DNA of 64,000 nt. Source: Parapedobacter defluvii (lineage in GTDB: Bacteria > Bacteroidota > Bacteroidia > Sphingobacteriales > Sphingobacteriaceae). The DNA lies in NCBI RefSeq assembly GCF_014642075.1, contig NZ_BMIK01000006.1:124677-188676 (forward strand). Direction: 5' to 3'. The translations under genes were made by a program, and so were the position numbers. Positions within the stretch are counted from its first letter, which is position 1, and each line of letters opens with the position of its first letter. Positions 16,209 to 24,975 of this stretch are shown in pieces. The notes under the pieces are model-generated. The model was not told where the DNA came from. It was given only the letters and a program-made list of their open reading frames with translations, and did no database searches.

Positions 16209-17503
16209 GGTTGGGTGATCAGAAAATCGGCTACTACGGCATTGAACTTCGCCGGATTATTTACGGGGAAATAGTGATCTTCACCCGTTGCAATATACAG
16301 TTTCCCGTTGGGTAAATGGGTGGCGATTTCGCGGGTATGGTTTTCGTGAATGATGTCGTTTTCACCGGCCATCACCAATACTGGGCAATGGATTGCCCGT
16401 AAGTCTTCGTACACGTGGTTCGGCTCCGTTAACAGCAATGTCATCAAACGTGCGGTGTTTTGGGAGGTTCGGCTGGTATCTGTTTTTAATGCTTCCCGGC
16501 GTTTTTCAATTTCCTGAAGCACATTGCGGTCTACTACTTGATCATTGATGTAGATATTGGCACCCATGGTGACGAGTTTTTTTACCTTGGCGGGATGCTT
16601 CATTGCCAGAAGTAATCCCGTATTTCCGCCATCACTCCATCCAACTACATTGACGCTGTCTAGTTCCAGCTTATCCAGCAACGCTTTCATGTCGTCGGCA
16701 AAAAGTTCATACGTATACGGTTTCCCATCTTCAGATGATTTGCCCTGACCACGGGTGTCCACAGCGATAACCTGGTAGTGTTTCGCAAACTCCGGGATTT
16801 GATGGGTGAAGGCTTGGATAGATTGTGAATTGCCATGAAGCAGCAGCAAGGGTTCGCCCTGGCCGTAGGTTTCGTAATACAATTCGATCCCATTAACCGT
16901 TATCCGATGCCCGGCACTGTCATTATCGCCATACCTAATTGGTTTCTTAAAACCAGAGCCATCAACCAGTGCCGATCGCTTGCCCAAATAAGGAGATTCC
17001 GTAGTGCCGGAAAGCGTAAATCCTTCATGTTGCTGCAAATAGCCCCAGTGTTGTGCTACACTGTCACCTTCAAAATCGCCGGAGGGAATCGGTATCTTTT
17101 CAAGGTTTCCCTCCTCATTTTCGACAAATAACTGAAAATCGTCAAAATAGAACCGGCCCTGACGGCTATAGAGTCCGCCGAACGCCAGAAACTCAGCGTC
17201 TTTATCGATTTTACCTTCGATGACATACACTTGCCAGTCGCTCTTCCGGATGGGTTTATCCATCATGTTATAGAAGAAGCCCACTCGTTTATTTTTTCGG
17301 TCCACCCGAGCCCAGATCTCCGCTTCGGCGGTGGAATCGATCAGGTCCACTTTGACGGCGGCCTGGAGTCGGAAAAGTTTGCCGTGATGTGATTCAATCG
17401 GAATACGCTGGGCAAAGGCGCCCCAGTCATCAGCCGGCTGAGCCAACAAAAAATAGGGCAGAAGGAGCAACCAGCCGATGGCTATGGGTATGTAACGTGT
17501 CAT
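16178..17503 (-). CDS. Secreted alpha/beta hydrolase with N-terminal beta domain
   Basis: 441 residues from the ATG at 17503, which begins a good signal peptide (IAIGWLLLLPYFLLAQ); a longer frame to 17566 lacks this and would start upstream of the -7 box. Residues about 25-205 are strand-rich (FRLQAAVKVDLIDS, EIWARVDRKNKRVGFFY) and look like a carbohydrate-binding-like module. Residues about 210-440 are an alpha/beta hydrolase: LLLLHGNSQS, VDTRGQGKS, VVGWSDGGNTGL with nucleophile Ser, MAGENDIIH with Asp and TGEDHYFPV with His. The catalytic triad is complete. Substrate unknown. Convergent with the DUF1501 gene. Confidence 0.85.
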   Translation of the reverse strand: MTRYIPIAIGWLLLLPYFLLAQPADDWGAFAQRIPIESHHGKLFRLQAAVKVDLIDSTAEAEIWARVDRKNKRVGFFYNMMDKPIRKSDWQVYVIEGKIDKDAEFLAFGGLYSRQGRFYFDDFQLFVENEEGNLEKIPIPSGDFEGDSVAQHWGYLQQHEGFTLSGTTESPYLGKRSALVDGSGFKKPIRYGDNDSAGHRITVNGIELYYETYGQGEPLLLLHGNSQSIQAFTHQIPEFAKHYQVIAVDTRGQGKSSEDGKPYTYELFADDMKALLDKLELDSVNVVGWSDGGNTGLLLAMKHPAKVKKLVTMGANIYINDQVVDRNVLQEIEKRREALKTDTSRTSQNTARLMTLLLTEPNHVYEDLRAIHCPVLVMAGENDIIHENHTREIATHLPNGKLYIATGEDHYFPVNNPAKFNAVVADFLITQPYAKSSNSGL

Positions 17504-17508
17504 GCATG

Positions 17509-17516
17509 CAAAGATA
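17509..17516 (-). promoter_or_regulatory. -7 box directly before the hydrolase start
   Basis: TATCTTTG on the minus strand fits TAnnTTTG and ends five bases before the ATG at 17503, so transcription would begin close to the start codon. No clear -33 TTG was found. Confidence 0.5.
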
Positions 17517-17578
17517 GTCAGCTGGCAAGTGCTATGCGCTTTTTTAACATTCATTAACGGTAGCAACCCCTCAAAGTT

Positions 17579-18691
17579 CTAAAATTTCACTTGTAATTCG
17601 ACTTTCCGTTCGCCGTTTTTACCCGGCTGCCATTTGGGCCCCTCGCGGACTAACTGCGTAGCCCGTTCACCAAGTGCCGGGTGGGTTGAACGGATAACCC
17701 GGATATCGGTGGGGGTCCCTTGTTCATCAATTGTAAAGGTCAATACCACAGTTCCTTTCAAGCTTTCTGCTTGGCGCACACCCTTTTTAAGGTAGCGGTT
17801 GTACGCCTTCCAGCCAGCTGCCGGCTCAGGGTGAAAGGTTCTTTCCGGTTTACGCTTATCGCCGTACCCGACCACGACCACTTCACTCAGTGCCGCCACA
17901 TCGGGTTGGAGGGCAATCGTGAGGCTATCCTGACCCGTGAGTGTTACCGTCTGTTCTTCATAGCCGATCAATTGGGCTTGAAGGGTATCCGGTGGCTGCG
18001 CAAGGGTAAATCGACCGGCGGAATCGGTTGTCCGTGCATTTAGCGCATATTCCTCTTGTTTTGTTTGTTCGGTGTCCGGCGGCAGGGTAACGGCCCCCAC
18101 AACGCCGGATCTTTCCTGCCGCCCATATCCGATCACCACGAGAGGTTCAGACGTGTCACTGGCTTGTTCTTTGGTGACAGTTGCCGGAGCCGCCGCTGAT
18201 TTTGACGCTGCGTCTGCCTCTGTGGCAGACGTTGGCGGTTTGGATGGAGGCGCTGTTGCAGTGGTTTCCTCCGCGGCGTTTTTCCGGAGGGTTTCATGGG
18301 GGGATGAGACGGCCCGCTGTTCAGCTTGCTGTGTTCCAGTATCAGCGGGTGCTGATGCGATGGTTGGTTGATTTTCATCCAACGTGTGCCACTGGCTGAA
18401 CCATAAGGTGCCGAGCGTAAAAGCTACTAGTACAGTTGCCGCTATGGCCCAGCGCTGGATGGGGGCAAGTCGCCGTACACGGCCACGTCCGATGCGTGAT
18501 GCAACACGCTCGCGTAGCGCTGCTATATTCGCATCATGTACCGCTTCGGTATCGCTTTCCATGCCCAGGATAACATCCATCCACGCGGGATCATCCTGTG
18601 CCCGGCGTTCCAGGGAATGCATTTCCCTGGGGGTAAGCTCCCCACGGATATACCGCCTGATTATCTCGATGTCTACCTTATCTTTTGCCAT
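17579..18691 (-). CDS. Anti-sigma factor/TonB-like hybrid with SusC-plug signatures
   Basis: 370 residues. Residues 1-75 are cytoplasmic and acidic-helical (IEIIRRYIRGELTPREMHSLE), as in anti-sigma proteins; about 82-102 is one transmembrane helix (WAIAATVLVAFTLGTLWFS). A long Ala/Thr/Pro-rich stalk follows (about 105-175). Then LVVIGYGRQERSGVVGAVTL (about 180-200), a carboxypeptidase-regulatory-like strand set (DSAGRFTLAQPP ... LIGYEEQTVTL), and SEVVVVGYGDK. The two GYG signatures imitate the start of the SusC plug. The C-terminus (about 290-370) is a TonB domain: LTFTIDEQGTPTDIRVIRS. It overlaps the ECF sigma gene by 14 bases and is probably its membrane regulator. Confidence 0.75.
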   Translation of the reverse strand: MAKDKVDIEIIRRYIRGELTPREMHSLERRAQDDPAWMDVILGMESDTEAVHDANIAALRERVASRIGRGRVRRLAPIQRWAIAATVLVAFTLGTLWFSQWHTLDENQPTIASAPADTGTQQAEQRAVSSPHETLRKNAAEETTATAPPSKPPTSATEADAASKSAAAPATVTKEQASDTSEPLVVIGYGRQERSGVVGAVTLPPDTEQTKQEEYALNARTTDSAGRFTLAQPPDTLQAQLIGYEEQTVTLTGQDSLTIALQPDVAALSEVVVVGYGDKRKPERTFHPEPAAGWKAYNRYLKKGVRQAESLKGTVVLTFTIDEQGTPTDIRVIRSTHPALGERATQLVREGPKWQPGKNGERKVELQVKF

Positions 18692-19256
18692 GGCGGGCCT
18701 CCATACACAACTTTAAATTTCGCTTGCCGTTTTGGATGTAGCTTTTAACCTCGTTCATGTTATATCCCGTGATTTCGGCAATTTCCTTGTAACACTTCTC
18801 GTTTAGATAGAACAAATCGACGCTGCGCTTTTGTTTTTCGGGCAATTGTTCCATACAGTGTTCCAACGCCGTGAGCTGTTCCTCTTTTTCTGTTGCATCG
18901 TCCGCAGGATGCACGGGAAGGGAAAATTCCACAAATTCATCGATGGAAACTTGGTGTCTATTTTTCTCGGACCGCAATTGCATCAGGCAATGGTTGCGGC
19001 TGAGTACATAAAGCCAACTGCCAAATCGCTGGATTTCCTGTTTATTTATCTTATGGATGAGTTCTTCGAATATTTGCATGACGGCGTCTTTGCTGCGTTC
19101 ATTGTCCTGTAGGTAACGCTTGCATACATAGTAGACCATTTCTGCATGCACATTGAACAATTCGCCCAACACGGTTAGGTCGCCTGTTTCACGATAGCGC
19201 TTTAAAAGCGTATCGTCGTCATCGACTTTCTTTTTAGACTTGCCGAACCTGCTCAT
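18678..19256 (-). CDS. ECF-type RNA polymerase sigma factor
   Basis: 192 residues. Region 2 is LGELFNVHAEMVYYVCKRYL to EIQRFGSWLYVLSRNHCL, with the Trp-containing melting segment; region 4 is ALEHCMEQLPEKQKRSVDLFYLNEKCYKEIAEITGYNMNEVKSYIQNGKRNLK, a typical helix-turn-helix. The linker lacks any extra domain, so it is a plain sigma-70 ECF factor. It would direct RNA polymerase to a small regulon when released by the coupled anti-sigma/TonB hybrid downstream. The VWA gene is divergent, with only 77 bases between the start codons, and is a natural candidate target. Confidence 0.92.
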   Translation of the reverse strand: MSRFGKSKKKVDDDDTLLKRYRETGDLTVLGELFNVHAEMVYYVCKRYLQDNERSKDAVMQIFEELIHKINKQEIQRFGSWLYVLSRNHCLMQLRSEKNRHQVSIDEFVEFSLPVHPADDATEKEEQLTALEHCMEQLPEKQKRSVDLFYLNEKCYKEIAEITGYNMNEVKSYIQNGKRNLKLCMEARHGKR

Positions 19257-19333
19257 TGCCGGGTGAAAATAATTTTTTTTTCTGGTTTATGGAAATTTGG
19301 AAAGCCACGCATCCTTCGCCAAAATTCAGTATT

Positions 19334-21211
19334 ATGAAACCGATCATCTTTTTTACAACGGTGCTGACGCTATCCCTAGTGGGATACCGCACCCCCACAT
19401 CGCTTACAATTAGCGGCAAGGTTTACGATCAACACACAGGAGCAGCCTTGGTTGGGGTTGCCGTTTCGGTAGAAGGGAGCCGATTAGCCACTCAAACGGA
19501 CTCCAATGGGCAATACGCCATTTCGGCTGAAGCCGGACAATTCCTGCTGTTTAGTTACATCGGTTACGAAACCAAGCGGATAAAGGTGGGAAAAAAGAAA
19601 ATGCTGGATGTGTCCCTTGTGCAGTCACAGACATCGCTGGACGAAGTGGTGGGGGTAGGTTTGGGTACACAGGAGCGGTCTGCATTGGTTGGAAGCGCTA
19701 CAGGCCTCACTATTGGAAACAGATCCGTCAAGATGTACGTTCCGGACCGGTTCCCGCGCTATCCCGAAAACACCGAATCGTACAAAGGGATTACGGAAAA
19801 CCGCTTCCTGAATCCGTTGGACGAGCCATTGTCAACCTTTGCCATCGACGTGGATGCGGCTTCCTATAGCAACTTCCGCAGGTTCATTAACAACGGACAA
19901 TTACCCCCTACGGACGCGGTGCGGATTGAAGAAATGATTAATTATTTCCAGTACGAACTGGAAGGCCCCAGCAATCGTGAACCCGTTGCCATCCACACGG
20001 AATTGGCAGTCGCACCCTGGAATTCCCAGCATCATCTGCTGCGCATTGGACTGAAAGCAAAATCGATGCCTGCGGATGAACTCCCTGCATCGAATTTGGT
20101 CTTTCTGATCGATGTGTCGGGCTCCATGATGGATGCAAATCGCCTGCCGCTTGCACAGGCGTCCATGAAAATGCTCGTGGATCAGCTTCGTGATAATGAC
20201 CACGTTGCCATCGTGACGTATGCCGGATCGGCCGGTGTGGTACTTGAAAGCACGCCGGGCAATCAGAAAACTAAAATCAAGGATGCCATTGATGCACTCA
20301 GTGCCGGAGGATCCACGGCCGGCGGCGCTGGACTGCAGTTGGCATACCGCATCGCCCGCCAGCATTTTATCAAAGGGGGGAACAACCGCGTTATCCTAGC
20401 TTCCGATGGGGATTTTAATGTAGGTCCATCCAGTGATGGCGATATGGAGCAATTGATTGCCAAAGAACGGCAAAGCGGTATCAGCCTATCTGTATTGGGT
20501 TTTGGTATGGGTAATTTAAAAGACAGTAAGATGGAATTGCTGGCCGATAAAGGGCATGGCAATTATGCATATATCGACAATATCACCGAGGCCCGCAAGG
20601 CGATGGTCACCGAATTTGGCAGTACACTCTTTACCGTCGCAAAAGATGTGAAAGTACAGGTGGAGTTTAACCCTGCAAAGGTGCAGGCTTATCGATTACT
20701 GGGATATGAAAACCGTTTGCTGGAAAAAGAAGATTTCAACAACGATGAGAAACTAGGGGGTGATATGGGGGTGGGGCATGCCGTAACCGCGCTGTATGAA
20801 ATCGTGCCGGTGGGCGTTAAGAGTGCTTATCCGGGTCAGGTCGATCCCTTGAAATACCAGCCGGTGAAAGAGCGGCCAACGGCGGCACCCAGCAATGAGG
20901 TGGCAACGGTCAAATTCCGCTACAAGGATCCCGATGGTGACAAGAGCCGTCTGCAGCAGGTGGCTGTGGCCGAAAGACCAGTGGAACTTGCCAACGCCAG
21001 CATGGATTTCCGTTTTGCCAGCGCCGTGGCCGAGCTGGGCATGTTGCTACGTAACTCGGATTATAAACAACAAGCAGACTATGATCAGCTGATTATGCGT
21101 GCTAAGGCATCGAAGGGTACCGATGATGAAGGGTATCGGGCTGAATTTATCCGCTTGGCGGAGAGTGCCAAATTACTTGCCGGAAACAACAGCTTAGCCG
21201 TACAAGATTGA
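19334..21211 (+). CDS. Exported VWA protein (YfbK-like) with carboxypeptidase-regulatory-like domain
   Basis: 625 residues from the ATG at 19334, which starts a signal peptide (IIFFTTVLTLSLVG); the in-frame ATG at 19256 would overlap the sigma gene start. Domains: a carboxypeptidase-regulatory-like beta domain (about 22-105, ISGKVYDQHTGAALVGVAVSV), a SusC-like signature LDEVVGVGLGTQERSALVGS (about 105-125), the YfbK N-terminal domain (PLSTFAIDVDAASYSNFRRF), a VWA domain with intact MIDAS (FLIDVSGSMMD at about 255) and a C-terminal DUF3520 region (KFRYKDPDGDKSRLQQV). Metal-dependent protein binding at the cell envelope is expected. The shared SusC-like signature links it to the anti-sigma hybrid across the divergent promoter. 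Confidence 0.88.
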   Translation: MKPIIFFTTVLTLSLVGYRTPTSLTISGKVYDQHTGAALVGVAVSVEGSRLATQTDSNGQYAISAEAGQFLLFSYIGYETKRIKVGKKKMLDVSLVQSQTSLDEVVGVGLGTQERSALVGSATGLTIGNRSVKMYVPDRFPRYPENTESYKGITENRFLNPLDEPLSTFAIDVDAASYSNFRRFINNGQLPPTDAVRIEEMINYFQYELEGPSNREPVAIHTELAVAPWNSQHHLLRIGLKAKSMPADELPASNLVFLIDVSGSMMDANRLPLAQASMKMLVDQLRDNDHVAIVTYAGSAGVVLESTPGNQKTKIKDAIDALSAGGSTAGGAGLQLAYRIARQHFIKGGNNRVILASDGDFNVGPSSDGDMEQLIAKERQSGISLSVLGFGMGNLKDSKMELLADKGHGNYAYIDNITEARKAMVTEFGSTLFTVAKDVKVQVEFNPAKVQAYRLLGYENRLLEKEDFNNDEKLGGDMGVGHAVTALYEIVPVGVKSAYPGQVDPLKYQPVKERPTAAPSNEVATVKFRYKDPDGDKSRLQQVAVAERPVELANASMDFRFASAVAELGMLLRNSDYKQQADYDQLIMRAKASKGTDDEGYRAEFIRLAESAKLLAGNNSLAVQD

Positions 21212-21233
21212 ATCTGCAACACCATATAATCCG

Positions 21234-22115
21234 TTAAAGTTTGGATACCATGCGATCGAACACAGCTCGTTGTGCCCGCATGGATCCAACTTTATCTGCA
21301 GGGTTGGTATGACATTCCAGCAGGATCCAGCCCTTATAATCCATGTCGGCCAGATTTTTCAGCAACGTCGCATACGGATAATCCGTACGATCCAGCTCCC
21401 GCACATGGATGGTATCGCCCAGACGGTCCTTTACCAGGTCAAAGTTGTATTGGAATCCCTGGCCGTTCAGATCCTCCGGATTACAATTCCAGCAAATCGT
21501 GGCGTTGGGGTGATCGGCATGATCCATGATGGTCTTGATGTTTGGCAGTTCCTGCGTTTCGTTACCATGGACCTCCAGGCGGAGTTGCTGGCCGAAATCG
21601 GCTGCATAAGCCGCCAGTTCGTTTAAGGCTGCACCAATCTGGGCCATCGTCTGTTCCCCTGGCACGTTCGGGTGAAAGGCATTCGGTTTGACCTTGACCC
21701 CGCTACCGCCAATATCTGCACTTAATTGGATGAATTCTTTGGTTCGTGCAATGGATGCCTTAAGTTTATCCTTATCCGGGAAATCGTATTGTTCATTGGT
21801 CCCCATGCCCACGAACGTTACCGGACTGTCAGCAAATAGATTTTTGACGGCCAAACGCGCTTGCTTAGTCATTTCGGGGGTTACCCCGTGGGCGTGGTCT
21901 ACCCGCAACTCGACTCCCTGTACTCCCGTATCCTTGCAGTTTTTGATCAACGTAGGCACATCCCAGTCTTTCCCCCATTGATAGGTGACAAGTCCCAATT
22001 TCATCTTTGTCGCATATTTTCCCTTCGCTGCTGCCCAAGTAGAGGCAGGAAGCAAAGATGAACCGGCCAATAGCGAAATCGTGCTAATGAATTGCTTTCT
22101 ATTAATACTGTACAT
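21234..22115 (-). CDS. Secreted sugar phosphate isomerase/epimerase-like TIM barrel
   Basis: 293 residues from the ATG at 22115; the longer frame to 22175 crosses the promoter. NRKQFISTISLLAGSSLLPAS is a signal sequence without the double Arg of the Tat type. The rest follows the xylose-isomerase-like TIM barrel: MKLGLVTYQWGKDWDVPTLIKNCKDTG, GVELRVDHAHGVTP, FVGMGTNEQYDFPD, LRLEVHGNE, ICWNCNPEDLNGQG and WILLECHTNP, with Glu, His and Asp residues placed as metal ligands. Family members act on sugars or inositol derivatives; exported ones are common in Bacteroidetes. The actual substrate is unknown. Its promoter lies in a 59-base element also found before the antiporter gene at 38923. Confidence 0.82.
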   Translation of the reverse strand: MYSINRKQFISTISLLAGSSLLPASTWAAAKGKYATKMKLGLVTYQWGKDWDVPTLIKNCKDTGVQGVELRVDHAHGVTPEMTKQARLAVKNLFADSPVTFVGMGTNEQYDFPDKDKLKASIARTKEFIQLSADIGGSGVKVKPNAFHPNVPGEQTMAQIGAALNELAAYAADFGQQLRLEVHGNETQELPNIKTIMDHADHPNATICWNCNPEDLNGQGFQYNFDLVKDRLGDTIHVRELDRTDYPYATLLKNLADMDYKGWILLECHTNPADKVGSMRAQRAVFDRMVSKL

Positions 22116-22143
22116 AGTTTTATCAATTGGTAAGTAGTAATGG

Positions 22144-22202
22144 ACAAACTTAGATAAAGTTGCTTTTATATGCAATTATAATTGTGTTCAATAAAAAGCA
22201 AC
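22144..22202 (-). repeat. 59-base promoter-bearing element, copy A
   Basis: Read on the minus strand it starts GTTGCTTTT and carries AAAAGCAAC 26 bases later (inverted repeat), then AACTT-N5-AAGTT. The promoter TTG (22175-22173), 20 bases, TAAGTTTG (22152-22145) lies inside. It matches 38821-38879 at 51 of 59 positions without gaps. Confidence 0.75.
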
Positions 22203-22304
22203 GTTATTCGCTACGGCCTGCTTCCATCGGTACATGAATGCTACGCATTTAGCGGTCTACTCGGCTGCCGCTGAAAAGCGACTTACTACCAAAAGCCAAT
22301 ACCC

Positions 22305-24293
22305 TCAGAAATGCATCCGCTGAATGCGGATGGCATTGCCAATGGCGATCAAGGCCACCCCTACATCCGCAAAGACGGCTTCCCACATATTGGCCAGCCC
22401 ACCTGCCCCGAGAATAAGGACTACAGCCTTCACAACAAAAGCCATTGTAATATTCTGCCATACAATACGGCGTGTAGCCCTGCCAATACGAATTGCCACG
22501 GGTATCTTGCTGGGCATATCATCCTGAATGACCACATCGGCCGTTTCAATGGTGGCATCGCTGCCTAGACCACCCATTGCGATGCCCACATCGCTTAGTG
22601 CCACAACGGGGGCGTCATTTACCCCATCGCCAACAAAAGCAATCCGGCAATTGGATGCTTTCATTTCCTTGATCTTCTCTGCCTTATCTTCTGGCAGCAA
22701 ATCTCCATATGCCTGGGATATATTCAGGCTGTCAGCTACTTCGCGGACAACGGTTGTGCGGTCGCCGCTGAGCATCGTGGGGGTGACACCCAATGCCTTC
22801 AGTTCACGGATGGCCTTAGTCGCATCCGGTTTAATTTCATCGGCTATAGTCAGGTATCCAGCAAACTGGCCACTATAACCGACGGCAACCAGGGTTTGAG
22901 CGGTATTGCCGATTGAAACATCGTATTTAACCCCGAACCGGTCGAGCAGTTTGAAATTACCTACCAGAAGTTCCTTGCCGTCTAACATGGCCCGCAAACC
23001 GTAGCCCGCAATTTCCTCGATCTCCTCCAACCGAAGGGCCTCATCTACGGGGCCGGCATAATCATGGATGGCTGTGGCAACCGGGTGGGTGCTGTTGCGT
23101 TCCAATGCATTGGTCCACGCGAGTACTTCATCCCGATCAAACTCCTCCGAAATGAAAATATCCTGCACGGTAAATACCCCTTTCGTGAGGGTACCTGTCT
23201 TGTCCATTACGACTTGCTGAATAGTGGCCAATGTATCCAGAAAATTGCTTCCTTTGAACAGGATACCGTGACGGCTGGCGGCCCCAATACCACCGAAATA
23301 TCCCAGCGGGATGGAGATGACAAGCGCACAGGGGCAGGATATAACCAAAAAGACCAGCGCTCGATACAGCCAATCCGTAAACATGTAATCAGCTACAAAC
23401 AGGGCAGGCAACGCGGTGATCAGCAGGGCAAGCAATACCACAATGGGCGTATAAACTTTGGCGAACTTACGTATGAATAGTTCAGTTGGTGCTTTTTGTG
23501 ACGTGGCATCTTGTACCAATGCGATGATCTTGCTGAGTTTACTGTCGTTATACGCAGCGGTGATACGTACCTGCGCTACGGTGTTCAGGTTAATCATGCC
23601 TGCCAATACCGTGTCGCCCATTATTTTTGTATCCGGCTTGCTTTCGCCGGTGAGTGCTGCGGTGTTAAAGGCCGCGCGGTCGGAAACTAATTCCCCATCC
23701 AAGGCCAACTTTTCACCGGGCTTAAGCTGTAAGGTTTGTCCGATGCGAGCCTGCTTGGCCTTTATGGTGCGGGGACTGCCCTGTTCTATCAGGGTCACCT
23801 CGTCCGGCCGCTGGTCCAACAGTGCCTTGATGTTTCCCTTGGCTCGGCGTACGGCCATACCTTGCAGATTTTCACCCACGGTATAGAAGAGCATGACCGC
23901 CACGCCTTCGGGATATTCCCCGATAAAAAAGGCTCCCAGTGTGGCGATGACCATCAAAGTGAATTCCGAAAAGATTTCTTTCTTCCGGAAGGCCTGCAAC
24001 ATCTCCAGAATAACCGGCCCGCCCACGGGAACATAGGCAGCGGCATACCCTATGAAACGTACCCAACCGCCGAAAAAAGGAGGATGCGGAAGCCATCCGT
24101 TATCAAAGGCCAGGCCCAATAGCAGGAGCGCAAAACTGATGATAGCCGGAAGGAAAAGCCTGAATAGGGAAGGACCGCTGCTTTGAACGTGATTATGACC
24201 GTCTCCATCAACATGTATGTGGTTAGAAATACTGTCTTCCGATGAGCAGCAGGTCGTATGGTTTTGAGGTTTCATTAGAAAATCATTATTCAT
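22305..24293 (-). CDS. Heavy-metal P1B-type ATPase, Zn/Cd/Pb-like
   Basis: 662 residues. The start is either 24293 or an in-frame ATG at 24275. The N-terminus is short and rich in His and Cys (TTCCSSEDSISNHIHVDGDGHNH), a metal-binding tail instead of an HMA domain. Transport core: ALTGESKPDTK in the actuator, SCPCALVISIPLGYFGG with the CPC metal site in helix six, DKTGTLTKG with the phosphorylated Asp, HPVATA in the nucleotide domain and GDGVNDAPVVALSDVG at the hinge. CPC together with a His-rich tail suggests export of Zn(II), Cd(II) or Pb(II) rather than copper. A Fur-family gene lies upstream on the same strand; a dyad overlaps the promoter at 24422-24450. Confidence 0.92.
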   Translation of the reverse strand: MNNDFLMKPQNHTTCCSSEDSISNHIHVDGDGHNHVQSSGPSLFRLFLPAIISFALLLLGLAFDNGWLPHPPFFGGWVRFIGYAAAYVPVGGPVILEMLQAFRKKEIFSEFTLMVIATLGAFFIGEYPEGVAVMLFYTVGENLQGMAVRRAKGNIKALLDQRPDEVTLIEQGSPRTIKAKQARIGQTLQLKPGEKLALDGELVSDRAAFNTAALTGESKPDTKIMGDTVLAGMINLNTVAQVRITAAYNDSKLSKIIALVQDATSQKAPTELFIRKFAKVYTPIVVLLALLITALPALFVADYMFTDWLYRALVFLVISCPCALVISIPLGYFGGIGAASRHGILFKGSNFLDTLATIQQVVMDKTGTLTKGVFTVQDIFISEEFDRDEVLAWTNALERNSTHPVATAIHDYAGPVDEALRLEEIEEIAGYGLRAMLDGKELLVGNFKLLDRFGVKYDVSIGNTAQTLVAVGYSGQFAGYLTIADEIKPDATKAIRELKALGVTPTMLSGDRTTVVREVADSLNISQAYGDLLPEDKAEKIKEMKASNCRIAFVGDGVNDAPVVALSDVGIAMGGLGSDATIETADVVIQDDMPSKIPVAIRIGRATRRIVWQNITMAFVVKAVVLILGAGGLANMWEAVFADVGVALIAIGNAIRIQRMHF

Positions 24294-24421
24294 TCAGTTG
24301 TCTGCTTTCATATGGCATCATGAATGCCTCGCAGTTTGCTTTTATATGGTTTAATGAACCCGAGTTTCCATCGGGACTTATTGCCTTCAGCACCTTTTTG
24401 AATGAGGCACTGACATGTCAG

Positions 24422-24450
24422 GTCATTATATCCATAGTATGACAAAGATA
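24422..24450 (-). promoter_or_regulatory. Metal-ATPase promoter with candidate operator
   Basis: TATCTTTG on the minus strand (24450-24443) fits the -7 consensus. GTCAT (24422-24426) and ATGAC (24439-24443), spaced by 12 bases, form an inverted repeat over the predicted transcription start. A second dyad TGCAA-N5-TTGCA lies at 24464-24478. Either could be the site for the Fur-family protein encoded next door. Confidence 0.45.
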
Positions 24451-24481
24451 ATCCCAAAAAGTATGCAATCGATTTGCAAAT

Positions 24482-24898
24482 TTAGTTCGAGCAATCTTCA
24501 CACAGCCCCTTTAATACCATATTCATTTCTTTCAGTATAAATTTATGGGGCAGGTTTATGGCCGGAATGGTATATTCTGTGAGGCAGAATGTCCGTTTAC
24601 AGAGCTGACAATGAAAATGAACATGCAGGTCGCCCGGATTACACTCGCACCCTTCGCTGCATAGGGCATATTTTGCGGATCCGGTGCCATCATCTATGCT
24701 GTGGATGATCTTGTGCTGTTCAAAGGTTTTCAGTGTGCGGTATAGGGTGACTTTATCTACTTTGTCAAACTGTTCCTCCAGATCTGATAGGCTGATCGCA
24801 GTTTCCTGCCGTGCGAGCATGTCAAGCACCAACAACCGCATCGCAGTTGGCTTAACCGAGCGGGCATTCAAAATCGTTGTCAGTTGCTTCTCATTCAT
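24482..24898 (-). CDS. Fur/Zur-family metal-dependent repressor
   Basis: 138 residues from the ATG at 24898 (24925 is also an ATG but lies upstream of the predicted transcription start). The N-terminal half is a winged helix (VKPTAMRLLVLDMLARQETAISLSDLEEQF and VTLYRTLKTFEQHKI, the Fur recognition helix). Then DDGTGSAKYALCSEGCECNPGDLHVHFHCQLCKRTFCL gives the metal site: HVHFHC is the regulatory site, CxxC (CQLC) and the late CEDC form a structural zinc site. This matches Fur-like proteins; which metal it senses cannot be told from sequence. Being directly upstream of a Zn/Cd-type exporter and Cu genes, Zn is a reasonable guess. Confidence 0.88.
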   Translation of the reverse strand: MNEKQLTTILNARSVKPTAMRLLVLDMLARQETAISLSDLEEQFDKVDKVTLYRTLKTFEQHKIIHSIDDGTGSAKYALCSEGCECNPGDLHVHFHCQLCKRTFCLTEYTIPAINLPHKFILKEMNMVLKGLCEDCSN

Positions 24899-24914
24899 CG
24901 GTATCCCAGCAATA

Positions 24915-24922
24915 CAAAGGTA
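24915..24922 (-). promoter_or_regulatory. -7 box of the Fur-family gene
   Basis: TACCTTTG on the minus strand, an exact match to the strongest form of the -7 consensus, 16 bases before the ATG at 24898. It supports that start over 24925. No clear -33 TTG. Confidence 0.55.
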
Positions 24923-24975
24923 CATAAATTAATCGGATGCCGACCGTTTTGTGTATCCACCTTAAAGTAATCCCG

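Noticed and set aside
18072-18371. Plus-strand open frame of 99 residues
   Set aside because: Lies opposite the Ala/Thr/Pro-rich stalk of the anti-sigma hybrid; low-complexity GC-rich coding produces such shadow frames.
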